From: Styela clava
Taxonomy: Eukaryota > Chordata > Ascidiacea > Stolidobranchia > Styelidae
DNA: 64,000 nt
NCBI RefSeq assembly: GCF_964204865.1
Contig: NC_135255.1
Location: 4,464,001-4,528,000, forward strand
Direction: 5' to 3'
Shown one piece after another: positions 55,059-64,000 of this stretch. The position numbers and the translations under genes were made by a program. Each line of letters begins with the position of its first letter. Position 1 is the stretch's first letter. The notes beneath the pieces were generated by a model. That model saw only the letters and a program-made list of their open reading frames with translations, was not told the DNA's origin and ran no database searches.

Positions 55059-57152
55059 TCATGGCAAAATCAACTTTTTTCGACAAATTCCAAGGGGCCG
55101 AACTGTGTGTTCAACTATCCAACAACTTAATGCGCAAGCAGTAATTCCATAAGGTCTTGTACCAATTGCAGATAAAACCTCCCATTCACTCTCATCAGTG
55201 TCATAATATTCTATAGTACCATGGCCACCAATGGCATAAATTTCTCCTTCAAGAACACAAGAAGCAAAATTGCTTCGTTGCAATTTCATTACTGGTATAT
55301 TTGTCCACTGCTGAAGGCCGATGTGATATCGCTCACACGAACTCAGTATCATTTCTTCACAGCGACCTCCCATCACATATATGAAAGGATTTATAAATTC
55401 TGCCGAAGCATTACTTCTTGCAAAGCGCATTTGTTCACATGACATCCATGACATATTTTCAGGTGTGTATCTTTTCATTTGATTTGTATATGGAAAGCCA
55501 CCAATGGCATAAATATGATCCCTAGTTGCTGTGATACAGAAACCAGATCGGAAGTTGTCTGGCTGAACCAATTCTGTCCATTCATCTGCCAAGGTGTCAT
55601 AGTCTGCAAGAGTCGCACAACTAACCACATATATGCGATTTTTGAAAGCAATGACTTTGGTGCTTCTGTCATGTTTAAAGTCAATATCTGCCATCCTTTT
55701 CCAAGTGGCATCATTTTGTAATTGATACAACATTTTATTGTGTATTACATATATAACATCCCCAACATTGACTACAAAGCTAAAACCATTGTTAGTCACT
55801 TGGGGCACATCTGCTAACTTATGCCACTCATTATCTCTGATGTTGAACCCTTGAAGCTCTCTCTGCCTTCGATCCAAAATGACAATAAGTTCAGCAGATT
55901 CTATCTTGGGTTTAGGTTTTCCAGTTTTACCATAGGAATTTTCAAAAACGTTATTTTCTGTCAACTTGTTAACCTTTTCACATAAAACATCCATTAAAAT
56001 ATCTTTGCATTCATGAGATTCTTGGACTAAAGGTTCAGTGCGAACATTGCTTTTTATATAAATCAAAGGGAACCATTCAAAATTAATGCATTTGAACAAC
56101 TCCGGAAAAACATTTTTCTTGTTTTCTGGGTCTTGTTTAACCCACTTAACAGCAGCCCGCCACTTGGTGATATCTGTGTGAACTTGATGCCAATGTGAAG
56201 ATCTGACAACTTGGAACAAATGCAGAACATCATCCCTGCCCATACTTTCAAACTTGTCTTCACTTGCAATTTGCTCAAAATTTTGTAGCATGAATTCATC
56301 GATGATCAGCATTATTTTAGCATCTTCAATCTTGAATTTTGTTGCAATTTCTTTGAGCAGAAAACAATTTTGTGCATTGATATACATTTGCAACTCATTA
56401 GGATTTGAAAACAAATACACAACAACAAGATGCTTGCAATCATCAGATTCTTGTACTAAGGGATCAATCCATACAGTTGAAAGCAAAAATGAATACACAA
56501 ATTTTTCGAAGTTTATCATCTTAACAAGTTCAAAGAAATATTGTTTTCGATCCTCTTCATGCTTTATCCAGCAGGATAAAGCTTTCCATCGCACTTCATT
56601 ATCAATCTCACTTTGGTTTTTGGTTATATCAATCAGATCTGATTTTTCAAGCTGTAAAAAACCCTCAGAACCTAGAAGTTTCTCTAAATTCTTCAATAAA
56701 AATGTATCAACAATTTTTTTGGTGTGTTCACTGTTGTACATGAGAGCGAGACGTTTAATGAGGAAACAATTATCTTCATTTAAACTTTTATATAAAACTT
56801 CAAAGCAATTTTCAGTTAAAAGAGGAAGTTGCATCAAAGCAGCAGTGTGTAAAACATGTTGTGCATTATTAAGAGTTATATTAGCGTCACCTCTATACAT
56901 GAACTCTACACATTGCTTAACTCCTTCTTCATCAACCTTTTTCATATCAACATAACCATCTGCAAGTTCTTTAGTGCAGTGAGAGAACATCGCTTTAAAA
57001 TAGTCAGAGCAGGCAGCAAGGATGTTGCGATGAACATGAAAGGACTCCGATCCAACTTTGATGATAAAATTACAATCAAAACCTTCCTCTCGTAGCTTCT
57101 GCAGCGAGTCCAGGACCTTAACTGCGTGGTCTACTTTCCGTTTAGACGCCAT
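55059..57152 (-). CDS. BTB-Kelch (KLHL-like) protein with two BACK domains
   Basis: An uninterrupted 697-codon frame, so a single-exon gene. The BTB domain (~12-125) has FHVHRNILAACSDYFKAMF. KLHL proteins use BTB and the following helices to bind Cullin-3, and the Kelch propeller to hold a ubiquitination substrate; that role here is inferred from family. BACK 1 (~128-240) and BACK 2 (~262-385) both begin NCFL-K and carry W-A--W-K, F-EL-K-INFE and PLVQES--CK, so the domain was duplicated in tandem. Kelch repeats fill ~418-675; the later blades keep IYAIGG, IYVMGG and IYAIGG, while the first ones lack the GG pair. The protein is longer than a typical ~570-620-aa KLHL by about one BACK. The start is the first Met of the frame (MASKRK), just before BTB. 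The ortholog is not assigned. Confidence 0.95.
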   Translation of the reverse strand: MASKRKVDHAVKVLDSLQKLREEGFDCNFIIKVGSESFHVHRNILAACSDYFKAMFSHCTKELADGYVDMKKVDEEGVKQCVEFMYRGDANITLNNAQHVLHTAALMQLPLLTENCFEVLYKSLNEDNCFLIKRLALMYNSEHTKKIVDTFLLKNLEKLLGSEGFLQLEKSDLIDITKNQSEIDNEVRWKALSCWIKHEEDRKQYFFELVKMINFEKFVYSFLLSTVWIDPLVQESDDCKHLVVVYLFSNPNELQMYINAQNCFLLKEIATKFKIEDAKIMLIIDEFMLQNFEQIASEDKFESMGRDDVLHLFQVVRSSHWHQVHTDITKWRAAVKWVKQDPENKKNVFPELFKCINFEWFPLIYIKSNVRTEPLVQESHECKDILMDVLCEKVNKLTENNVFENSYGKTGKPKPKIESAELIVILDRRQRELQGFNIRDNEWHKLADVPQVTNNGFSFVVNVGDVIYVIHNKMLYQLQNDATWKRMADIDFKHDRSTKVIAFKNRIYVVSCATLADYDTLADEWTELVQPDNFRSGFCITATRDHIYAIGGFPYTNQMKRYTPENMSWMSCEQMRFARSNASAEFINPFIYVMGGRCEEMILSSCERYHIGLQQWTNIPVMKLQRSNFASCVLEGEIYAIGGHGTIEYYDTDESEWEVLSAIGTRPYGITACALSCWIVEHTVRPLGICRKKLILP

Positions 57153-57539
57153 TAACTAACAAGTAGCCTATAGTCTAAAAACTACATCAGTATATAAGCT
57201 AATACAGTAATAGGTTAACACAAGTTCTTCAATTATTAAATTTGATCTTGCATAGTACTGTAGTGTACGGTATAGTACTAGCCACTAGTGGATGTGGCCT
57301 GGATTAAGGTTAGGTTACCTCTGATAAATCAAAAAAGTGCCTGAAATCACGAGTGCCTAGTTTTAGTAAGACGGATCCAGTTTGGTTTTATCATTTTAAT
57401 CGCATTCCCCCGGTTAAAAAAAAAAACTAGTCCTACCGCCGCGAGAACCGGGAAAGGTTGGTTGGTACTGGTACCGTACCGGTACCGCAGGGCTGCCGCT
57501 TTTGCCTGACTAAAAACTACAGGGGTGGTAGAACAAAAG
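57153..57539. other. Upstream region of the BTB-Kelch gene
   Basis: No other gene. It includes short GGTACCG repeats (GGTACTGGTACCGTACCGGT at 57463-57482). Promoter elements are not evident. Confidence 0.4.
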
Positions 57540-57660
57540 TCGGGTGTCAAAATAGGGCTGACGAAATGCGGTCGTTGTGTGTAAAATTGGGGGTGACAAA
57601 ATACGGTCGGTGCGTGTCAGATTGGGGGTGACGAAATACGGTCGTTCCGTGGTGTCAGGC
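57540..57660. repeat. Short tandem repeats with GGTGACGAAATACGGTCG core
   Basis: Three copies, about 38-40 bp apart, of GGG(G/C)TGAC(G/A)AAATRCGGTCG, separated by TGCGTGTCAGATTGG-like spacers. The same motif recurs at 60168-60190 and 60390-60440, so the intervening DNA may be one larger element. Confidence 0.75.
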
Positions 57661-58191
57661 AGGGGCGGACACTTCCCATAATTTTTTTTGGGGGGGCGAA
57701 CTTGGATCGCCTACCGAAAAACACCGCGCCGTGTATCGTCACGTAACAATAACCTGTCGATGTCATTCTCTAAGTATTAGAATGTCATTTTGCTACTCAT
57801 ATATCGAGTACCCAGGTTGCTTCGATTGTACACGGAATTTGCTCGTCACTGAACCAATTTCTTGAATTCCGCGAGAATTAGCTCACGGCTCTTGCTAACA
57901 AACAGAAACTACAAATTTGAGGAGTCGTATTAGGTTATTGTTTCAATTCCTAGTTCTGCATAAAGCGCACTAACGCCGTTTCGTAAAATTAGAAATGCAA
58001 AACAAGGTAACAAGCTATTGTGCGAATTTTTTCCTAAATTTGACCAAGGAAGTATCATTTGAATAGTAAAATTGCCATTATTGCCAATTTATTAAATCAT
58101 TATTTGAACTCGAAATAACATTCAGGATTCACGCAATGACTTTGCAGGGTTTTTATTTATAATTTAATACGAAAATAAACAGGCACAAGTT

Positions 58192-59653
58192 CAGGCGCAC
58201 AGCCGGGATTTAGAAAAAAAAGGGGGGGGGGGGGGGACCAAAGCCGGTCACCGCGATCATGCGCTCGTTAAAAGAGCCGCCTTTTTAGGCATATAATGAT
58301 TTTTCTGTCGCGTAAAATATTCAATCCATGACAGCCACGAGATTTTTGTGTGCAACGTTACTCGCGGTTGCGCCTTCTTATGTCAAAATAAAAATATTAC
58401 TAAACTAAAATACCACGGCGATATGTTGACATAAAAATATGCAATCTTGCAATATGCAATTTGCAATCTTCCGAACTCGTTAGCGCCGTTACAAAAAATC
58501 TCGATTTCTGATATAAAATCCCGTATAATACAATTTCACTTCATACAGTGAAAATGATTATAAAGTATACTAGTAAATCAAAAATACAAATTCACGGCCT
58601 CGAAATCCCTCGAACAGTCGCCGCAATTATGCCACTTGTTAAAAGAGCCAACTTTTTCAACGAAAAATGATTTTTCACTTGTGCAAAGTAATCAATCAAA
58701 GACCGACAGGGGCATATTTAAAATGTCTTGATTTATTAATTTAATTGTTTTCAATTTAAATTGCGGTTGCGTCGACAAAACAAGAGCCACTCTAAAACAC
58801 CACGGAAATCCGCGGACATAAAAATGTGTGGTAAACTGCCCGTTTATATATTGTTTTGATCCGTATTTTTGCTATTTTGCGAATTCGATAAATTTGAGAT
58901 GTACTTGTAACACTGGCTCCGCTCAATCGCAATGTTGTCACTCCGATTATTTTTAAAGATAAAACCTTTCGAAAAATCCGTAAATTTTCTGTCAATTCTC
59001 ACGTAGTAAAATTTATTTCAGTACAATAAAAATTGATCGAATATACTTCAATTATCTTATATATCATCACAAACCGGGAAAAAGTCGCGTTCTCAGCCTT
59101 GTTTAATGTTAACACAAAAATTTTCGACGTCAATTTAAAAGTAATGGATAAAAAGGCAAATCCGCTCACAATTCACGGTGTTTCGATTTTAGTGACTAAA
59201 TGTTTTTAAAGGCCAAGAAAACATAATTTGTGCCGTAGCCCGTAGGCACACGAAATTCTGCGATTTTCGATGCCTAGAAAAGCGTTTTTAGACTGTCGCG
59301 GGCCTCAACAAAACTTATATTGTTTACAGTTTTATTTTTAGTATTTTATATTGCCGCTTTTCAATCAAAAAATATAGGTCTCTGATTTTACTCCTTCATT
59401 TGTCTTTAGAATCTCACCGCCGATGAACTTCTCGCCGGGTTCATAAGTCCGTGCTAGTACAAAAATAAAATAATTATCATAGTCATCGTGTCACAAATTT
59501 GTGGAAAATTTGTGATTTAGAGAGAATAAACGCCATAGTAAAGGCGTTTACGGCCTAACTAACAGATGAAAACAATCAGCGATTTTAGCAAAAGGCAATT
59601 GCACGCGTTAGTGGCGACTTTTTCAGTTTTCAAAAAAATTCAGAAGGGGGGGT
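58192..59653. mobile_element. Right-truncated hAT element of the 45466 family
   Basis: Left end CAGGCGCACAGCCGGGATTT, then a poly-G run of 15 (58222-58236), then an interior homologous to 45520-47090. It stops in the right subterminal G-run (TTCAGAAGGGGGGG) without the expected GGCTGCGCCACTG end. A matching right end, CTGGTTGCGCCACTG, occurs only at 62635-62649. No transposase. Confidence 0.8.
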
Positions 59654-60160
59654 CTCTTTTTTAGATAGTTTCTGTGGCCTGAAAAGTCGAATAAGCGTTT
59701 CGACATAGTAAATGCTTTGATCTTTGCCAGAAAATTATGCTGGGCCTTGCACGAAATCCGGTGAAAATTGTTTATAACAACTTTAAATCTATTTAATGTT
59801 TTAGCGATAATAATTAATTGTTGTAATGAAATACAGTTTGCCTCTTTCACTTCTCTCGCAAGTGCCAACAATAACACTATTGAAAGTTTTTGACAATGAG
59901 AAAACCATATTAAATTGTACAACAATGAATTACTTGTGCAAAACCGTGGCGCGTGATCGGCGGTGCGTTTGAAGACGGAGTATTACCCGTGCGGGCGCGC
60001 ATGTTTCACAAATGTGAAGTTCTCCGAAGGCGCTTTGGTCTACATTATTGTAAGAAAACAGTTATAATATCGGTAACTTTTAACCGTTTAATTGCGCTTG
60101 ACTATCGCACTTTTAGGAAATGATAATTGTAAGGCGGAAACAACATGTGTTAAAATTTTT
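59654..60160. other. Non-coding stretch
   Basis: No gene recognised. Open frames at 59623-59925 and 60088-60270 (minus) show no motif. Confidence 0.4.
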
Positions 60161-60440
60161 GTCAGGTTAGGGGTGACGAAATACGGTCGCTGCGAAGAAA
60201 CCTTAAAGATGTGATTTTCGCATGTCAGAATAGTAGCATCACGTTTTGAACTGGTCATATATAATAACAAACATAGCGTATAATCTGGTAATTTTATGAA
60301 AAATATATATGTATCGTAGTCAAACGTGGTTTTGTATTTAAACTTAATGTCAAAATGGAAGTGACGACACTGGGTCGTCGAGTCAAGTTAGGGGTGGCGA
60401 AATACGGTCGGTGCGTATCAGATTGGGGGTGACGAAATTT
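60161..60440. repeat. Dispersed copies of the GGTGACGAAATACGGTCG motif
   Basis: GGGGTGACGAAATACGGTCG at 60170, GGGGTGGCGAAATACGGTCG at about 60391, and a partial GGGGGTGACGAAAT at 60426. Same orientation as the cluster at 57540-57660, with the spacer GTGCGTATCAGATTG shared. Confidence 0.7.
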
Positions 60441-60790
60441 ACACAGTGCAACCACGACGTAAGTCCCAACGCCACTAGGTGTCGCCCCGCTGAAACACGA
60501 TAAATTGCACGTGCTTAAAAGGGAAACGCCATCGATTAAATTCCAGTCTTTCGCTTATTTTGCCCTCGTTCATTAACGGCGCTTCTCTATGTCTTTCACC
60601 TCGTAGGTAGCAAAACGCCGTTCATTACATTCCAGCGAATTGCTAACGAAAAGCTGTTAATTATTTTCAACGTTTCCCTCGCTTTACGCCTCGTGGATAG
60701 TGAAACACGACTTGAATAAATTCCAGTGTTTCCCTCGTGCCGCGCCTTGCTCGTTGGGTGAATTCGTCAAGACTAAAAACAAAATGCACT
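60441..60790. repeat. Diverged short direct repeats
   Basis: Phrases such as CCTCGTAGGTAG-AAAACG, CCTCGTGGATAGTGAAACACG, CATTCCAG, AATTCCAG and TTTCCCTCG recur at irregular 60-120-bp spacing. No gene seen. Confidence 0.45.
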
Positions 60791-60934
60791 TCTTGCGAAT
60801 GGACCTTTTCCCGACCCTAACCCCAGAAAAATTCTAAACTAAACTGAAGATCCCCGGATGACATAATGACAATTAAAATACTTGATTTATAACTAATTTT
60901 TGGAAACTCAACTAAAAAATGACTAATTTAATGC

Positions 60935-62066
60935 AGGGATGTCCAAATCGAATTTAAATTCAAATATCGCCAACTTCAAATACTGTTTTTTCGTGTTTAT
61001 AATAATCCCGAATATGGCGCACATATCCTAGCGTCGTCGTCCATGTGTGGTTCGGCAATATATTACAGCTGACATGAAAGAATTTCGATAAACGCCGATT
61101 TGAAGAACTTATAAGACTTCGAGGACGTTTTTGATTGAAAATATTTTCTTATCGTGTATTTTAACTTAGTCGAGATGGTTTAGGCGTCCTCGGCAAATTG
61201 TGTCTTAATTAGTTGTTTTCATCCTCAGTTTCGATAGTGACCGAACATAACAGGAAATTTTTTCATTTCTTGTAATTTAGCGCGTATAAAATAGCTCTTA
61301 AATAGTATTTAATATCTATCGCGGATTTCGTCGGCATCCGGCGTTGATGACAACATCGTTCAGTTTAAGTTTGCGGTATTCATTTACAAACAAAAAACAT
61401 AACAGCCGACATGAAATATCCAAATCAGCGCAGAGTTCAAAAATAAAACACGTTTTATGGTCTTAATATGCACATAGAAAAAAGAAAGGACAGAGAAATA
61501 ACGACTAAAAACTAAGAACGGTATGGTATGTTTGTGTACTTTTGTTTACCATCGTCATCATAATCAAATTAGTTAAACCCGATTCCCAAATTTCCGTCCG
61601 CCAATAATGGAGAATAAAGATGGAAAAACGTGTTTTACTTTTTGAGTCGGCGTTGATTTAAATTTTTCATGTTATGTGTTATAAATTTTTGATTATAAAC
61701 CAATACCTCCAACTTAAAATGAACAATATTGTTATCAACGACGTCGGGATAACGATAAAATCTCCGATAGAAACCAAATAATATTTGGAAGCTATTTTAT
61801 AGATTGCAAGAAATTAAAAAATTTCCCGTTAAGTTCGATAACTATCGAAACTGAGGATGAAAACAATTAATTAGGGCAGGATTTGCTTTTAAGTTTATTG
61901 CCGAGGCGCACAACATATCTTGACCAAATTGAAATATACGATAACAAATGTAAAAAATTTTCAACCAAAAACGTCCTCGACGTCTTATAAGCACTTCAAG
62001 TCGGAGTTTATTGAAAACCTTTCACGACGACTGTTAGTTATTGCCGTGCCACACATGGCTGCTTTC
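60935..62066. mobile_element. Large imperfect foldback element
   Basis: CAGGGATGTCCAAATCGAAT at 60935 is a hAT-like terminus. Arms 61036-61457 and 61622-62066 are inverted, diverged copies: CCATGTGTGG / CCACACATGG outermost, then ACTTATAAGACTTCGAGGACG / CGTCCTCGACGTCTTATAAG in part, CATCCTCAGTTTCGATAGT / CTATCGAAACTGAGGATG, and TAAAACACGTTTTA / AAAACGTGTTTTACTTTT innermost. The spacer is about 165 bp. No coding frame. Confidence 0.75.
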
Positions 62067-62255
62067 GATTGCGATAAAAAATAGAATAATTGTGAAATGT
62101 TTTTAAATCAGAACGTGGACGGGGGCGGTAGGATGTGTACGGCGTTTTCGGTTTTCGGCCTTTCATCTGTAGAAAATCTTAGGTTAATCGAAGCAATATT
62201 TTTTCGAAAATAATTTTCGTATCCAGATTTTCAGAGTTTCTACTGCATTATTATA

Positions 62256-62520
62256 ACATGAAGACGGGCGGCGTTACATTGCGTCAAGATGATGAAGCAC
62301 GAGAGTATTCGTCACAAGAGAGAGAGAGATAGCATTATGCTATTGTCGCTTTCAATTCGCATCGACAGCGCGCGATTTCTACTTTTTTGAGGTAACATAT
62401 CGCATTATCGAATACAAACATATACGCGGGGATAGCGATTATTACGTAACTAACAGCAAAAAGGTATGATTGAAGTCGGGCGGTGTTAAATTACGTCGAG
62501 GTGATAAAGCACTGAAAAAA
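62256..62520. repeat. Two diverged direct units
   Basis: GAAGACGGGCGGCGTTACATT with GATGATGAAGCAC at about 62260, and GAAGTCGGGCGGTGTTAAATT (in part) with GGTGATAAAGCAC at about 62472. Repeat spacing is about 212 bp. A GA microsatellite lies near 62319-62330. Confidence 0.55.
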
Positions 62521-62599
62521 AGTAGTTTTCACCGGATTGTTATGACCGTCGAACGACGTTGTTTGAACGTAGAACAATAAAAAAAAAAAACGAATTACA

Positions 62600-62649
62600 A
62601 ACGGGGGAGGGGACACGACCCCCGTAACCCCCCGCTGGTTGCGCCACTG
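62600..62649. mobile_element. Isolated right end of a 45466-type hAT element
   Basis: CCCCCGCTGGTTGCGCCACTG in outline, with G/C-runs before it, matches the right end at 47131-47145. The next bases CTGATACT do not match the eight bases before 58192, so pairing with that left end is unproven. Confidence 0.55.
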
Positions 62650-63278
62650 CTGATACTGAACGTTTTTACACTTGGAATAAGTTACAGGTATTATAAAATA
62701 ACGATAAACATTATATGTACTCTCCTTTTTTTTTTCAATTCTAAAAAAATTACAATTTTGATTGGACGATTTCTGGAAAACCTCGTATAAAGGCAGCAAT
62801 ACGACACACTGGGAAAAAAGCGGAGACGTAATAGAACAAGAGAGCTATGCTCAAATATATGGACACGTAGCGCCACCTAATGGCAATAATTTTGATGACG
62901 TCATAGCAAAAAAAAAGTAATAGCCTTCTGGAGAAACTTTTTATCTTTAACCACTGGAAATTTCAAAGCAATTGGTCCAGTAATCAAAGAGAGAAGCGAT
63001 TTCTTCAAAACGTGTCAAAGAACAACACGAGAATATCGGTTGGAAACCGAAGACTTATCGATCGATAGTTAGGCGATCCCCCAAATCAGAAACTGCAGTT
63101 TCGATTCATCCGCTCTTGTAACTTGCGCACTGCGCATCGCACACACACACTCGACGGGTCTCAAAATTCTCTCGCTTTACAAAAATCTAGATCACTATAT
63201 CAATAATTGATTGATAACTCGCTAATTAAAATTTGGAGCAGATTCAACCTCGCATTCGCGAGATATCGCGTTCATCTA

Positions 63279-63329
63279 ACAGACACACCGACAGACAGAC
63301 AGACAGACAGACAGACATACATACAGACA
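63279..63329. repeat. CAGA microsatellite
   Basis: About ten repeats of the tetranucleotide ACAG, interrupted by CATACATA near the end. Confidence 0.9.
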
Positions 63330-63629
63330 AATACCTATCAATATACTTACCGATCTTAAGATCGATAAGTAATAACAACAAAACGATCGTTATGTCCACT
63401 AAACGTGTCCAATAATAGTAGCAGCACGGTTTTACATGACCGTATATATTTCCAAACATAGCGTATAAATGTAACATATTTTAAAGATGATGCTTTCGAG
63501 AATCGCTTCTTGGAAAAGTTTATTTTCCTCGAGATGACATTGACATTGATCGATTTAGATAAAACACAAAACCAATTCAAAATATTTTACGTCTGAATTG
63601 TTGAAATATCGAAGGATATGCACTGTGTT

Positions 63630-64000
63630 TGGTATTACGTGCTGCTGATTGTTCTACTATGATGAAATGGAATCTATGAGGGTTTTTCTTTTCTTCCAAT
63701 GTGTCATAACACTGCCCTTATAAGATGTTTCCGAGATATAGCCATTCCAAAAACGATATATTGAAAATTTTGAAAGGAGTCTAGGGAAGGCGTGAATTTT
63801 TATTTGTTATTTCGAAATAAGCTATCCGCAACTTATTCCAACTTTGGAACCGTGCTGCTACTGTTCTGCTATGAAGAAATGAAATATAGAAGGGTTCTCC
63901 TCTTCTCCCAATGTGTCCTAATGTTGCCTTTATTTGAAATTTCTAAGAAATCGCTGTTTGAAGAAGATCTTTTTTTACTATCGAAAATTTTTGAAAGAAT
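63630..64000. repeat. Diverged tandem duplication at the right edge
   Basis: GTGCTGCTGATTGTTCTACT at about 63638 and GTGCTGCTACTGTTCTGCTA at about 63852, each followed by AGGGTT-TTC-TTCT-CCAATGTGTC. Period is about 212 bp. The second copy runs off the window. Non-coding. Confidence 0.7.

Noticed and set aside
56254..56955. 233-aa open frame on the plus strand
   Set aside because: Exactly antisense to the BTB-Kelch coding frame; composition is what the reverse of that gene gives.
63233..63477. Open frames with TDRQTDRQTD or VCLSVCLSVC
   Set aside because: Translations of the CAGA microsatellite.

Overview
The window is animal nuclear DNA: AT-rich, with GT-AG introns, dense non-autonomous DNA transposons, LINE relics and tRNA-derived SINEs. 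The two genes, an intron-rich STAT and an intronless BTB-BACK-Kelch gene of a type I associate with sea-squirt expansions, make a tunicate (ascidian) the best guess. The species cannot be named from the sequence alone.

Layout. 1-8690 holds no host gene that I can support. It contains a hAT-type element (359-1404), small palindromic MITEs, and two LINE 3'-end relics facing each other (2702-3790 plus strand, 6043-6832 minus strand). 8697-16390 is a satellite of about 195-bp monomers: roughly 28 forward copies, then an abrupt inversion at 14129-14136 and about 11-12 reverse copies. The forward part shows a higher-order period of about 1170 bp (six monomers). 16665-17059 is a GC-rich foldback element built on GGCCCA motifs. 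17060-25060 is gene-poor, with LINE remnants (19690-21060), a hAT element with perfect 8-bp target duplications (22395-23176) and a tandem duplication (23219-23645).

25138-51807 (plus strand) is a STAT transcription factor gene that I reconstructed as 21 coding exons with consistent splice phases, giving about 881 aa. It has an acidic N-terminal extension, the STAT interaction domain, coiled coil, DNA-binding domain, linker, SH2 domain with its phosphate-binding Arg, and the activating Tyr. Most resemblance is to the STAT5/6 class. Its introns are crowded with hAT elements, at least six of them with matching 8-bp target duplications, plus SINEs and MITEs. The last exon is the least certain part.

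55059-57152 (minus strand) is an intact single-exon gene for a 697-aa BTB-Kelch protein, convergent with STAT. It carries two consecutive BACK domains instead of the usual one. Between the two genes lies a hAT copy with a recognisable but broken transposase relic.

57153-64000 has no recognised gene. It holds more hAT-derived pieces, short tandem repeats with a GGTGACGAAATACGGTCG core, a large imperfect inverted repeat (61036-62066), a CAGA microsatellite and a diverged tandem duplication at the right edge.

The two genes have no evident functional link: one encodes a cytokine/JAK-type signal transducer, the other a probable Cullin-3 ubiquitin-ligase adaptor.
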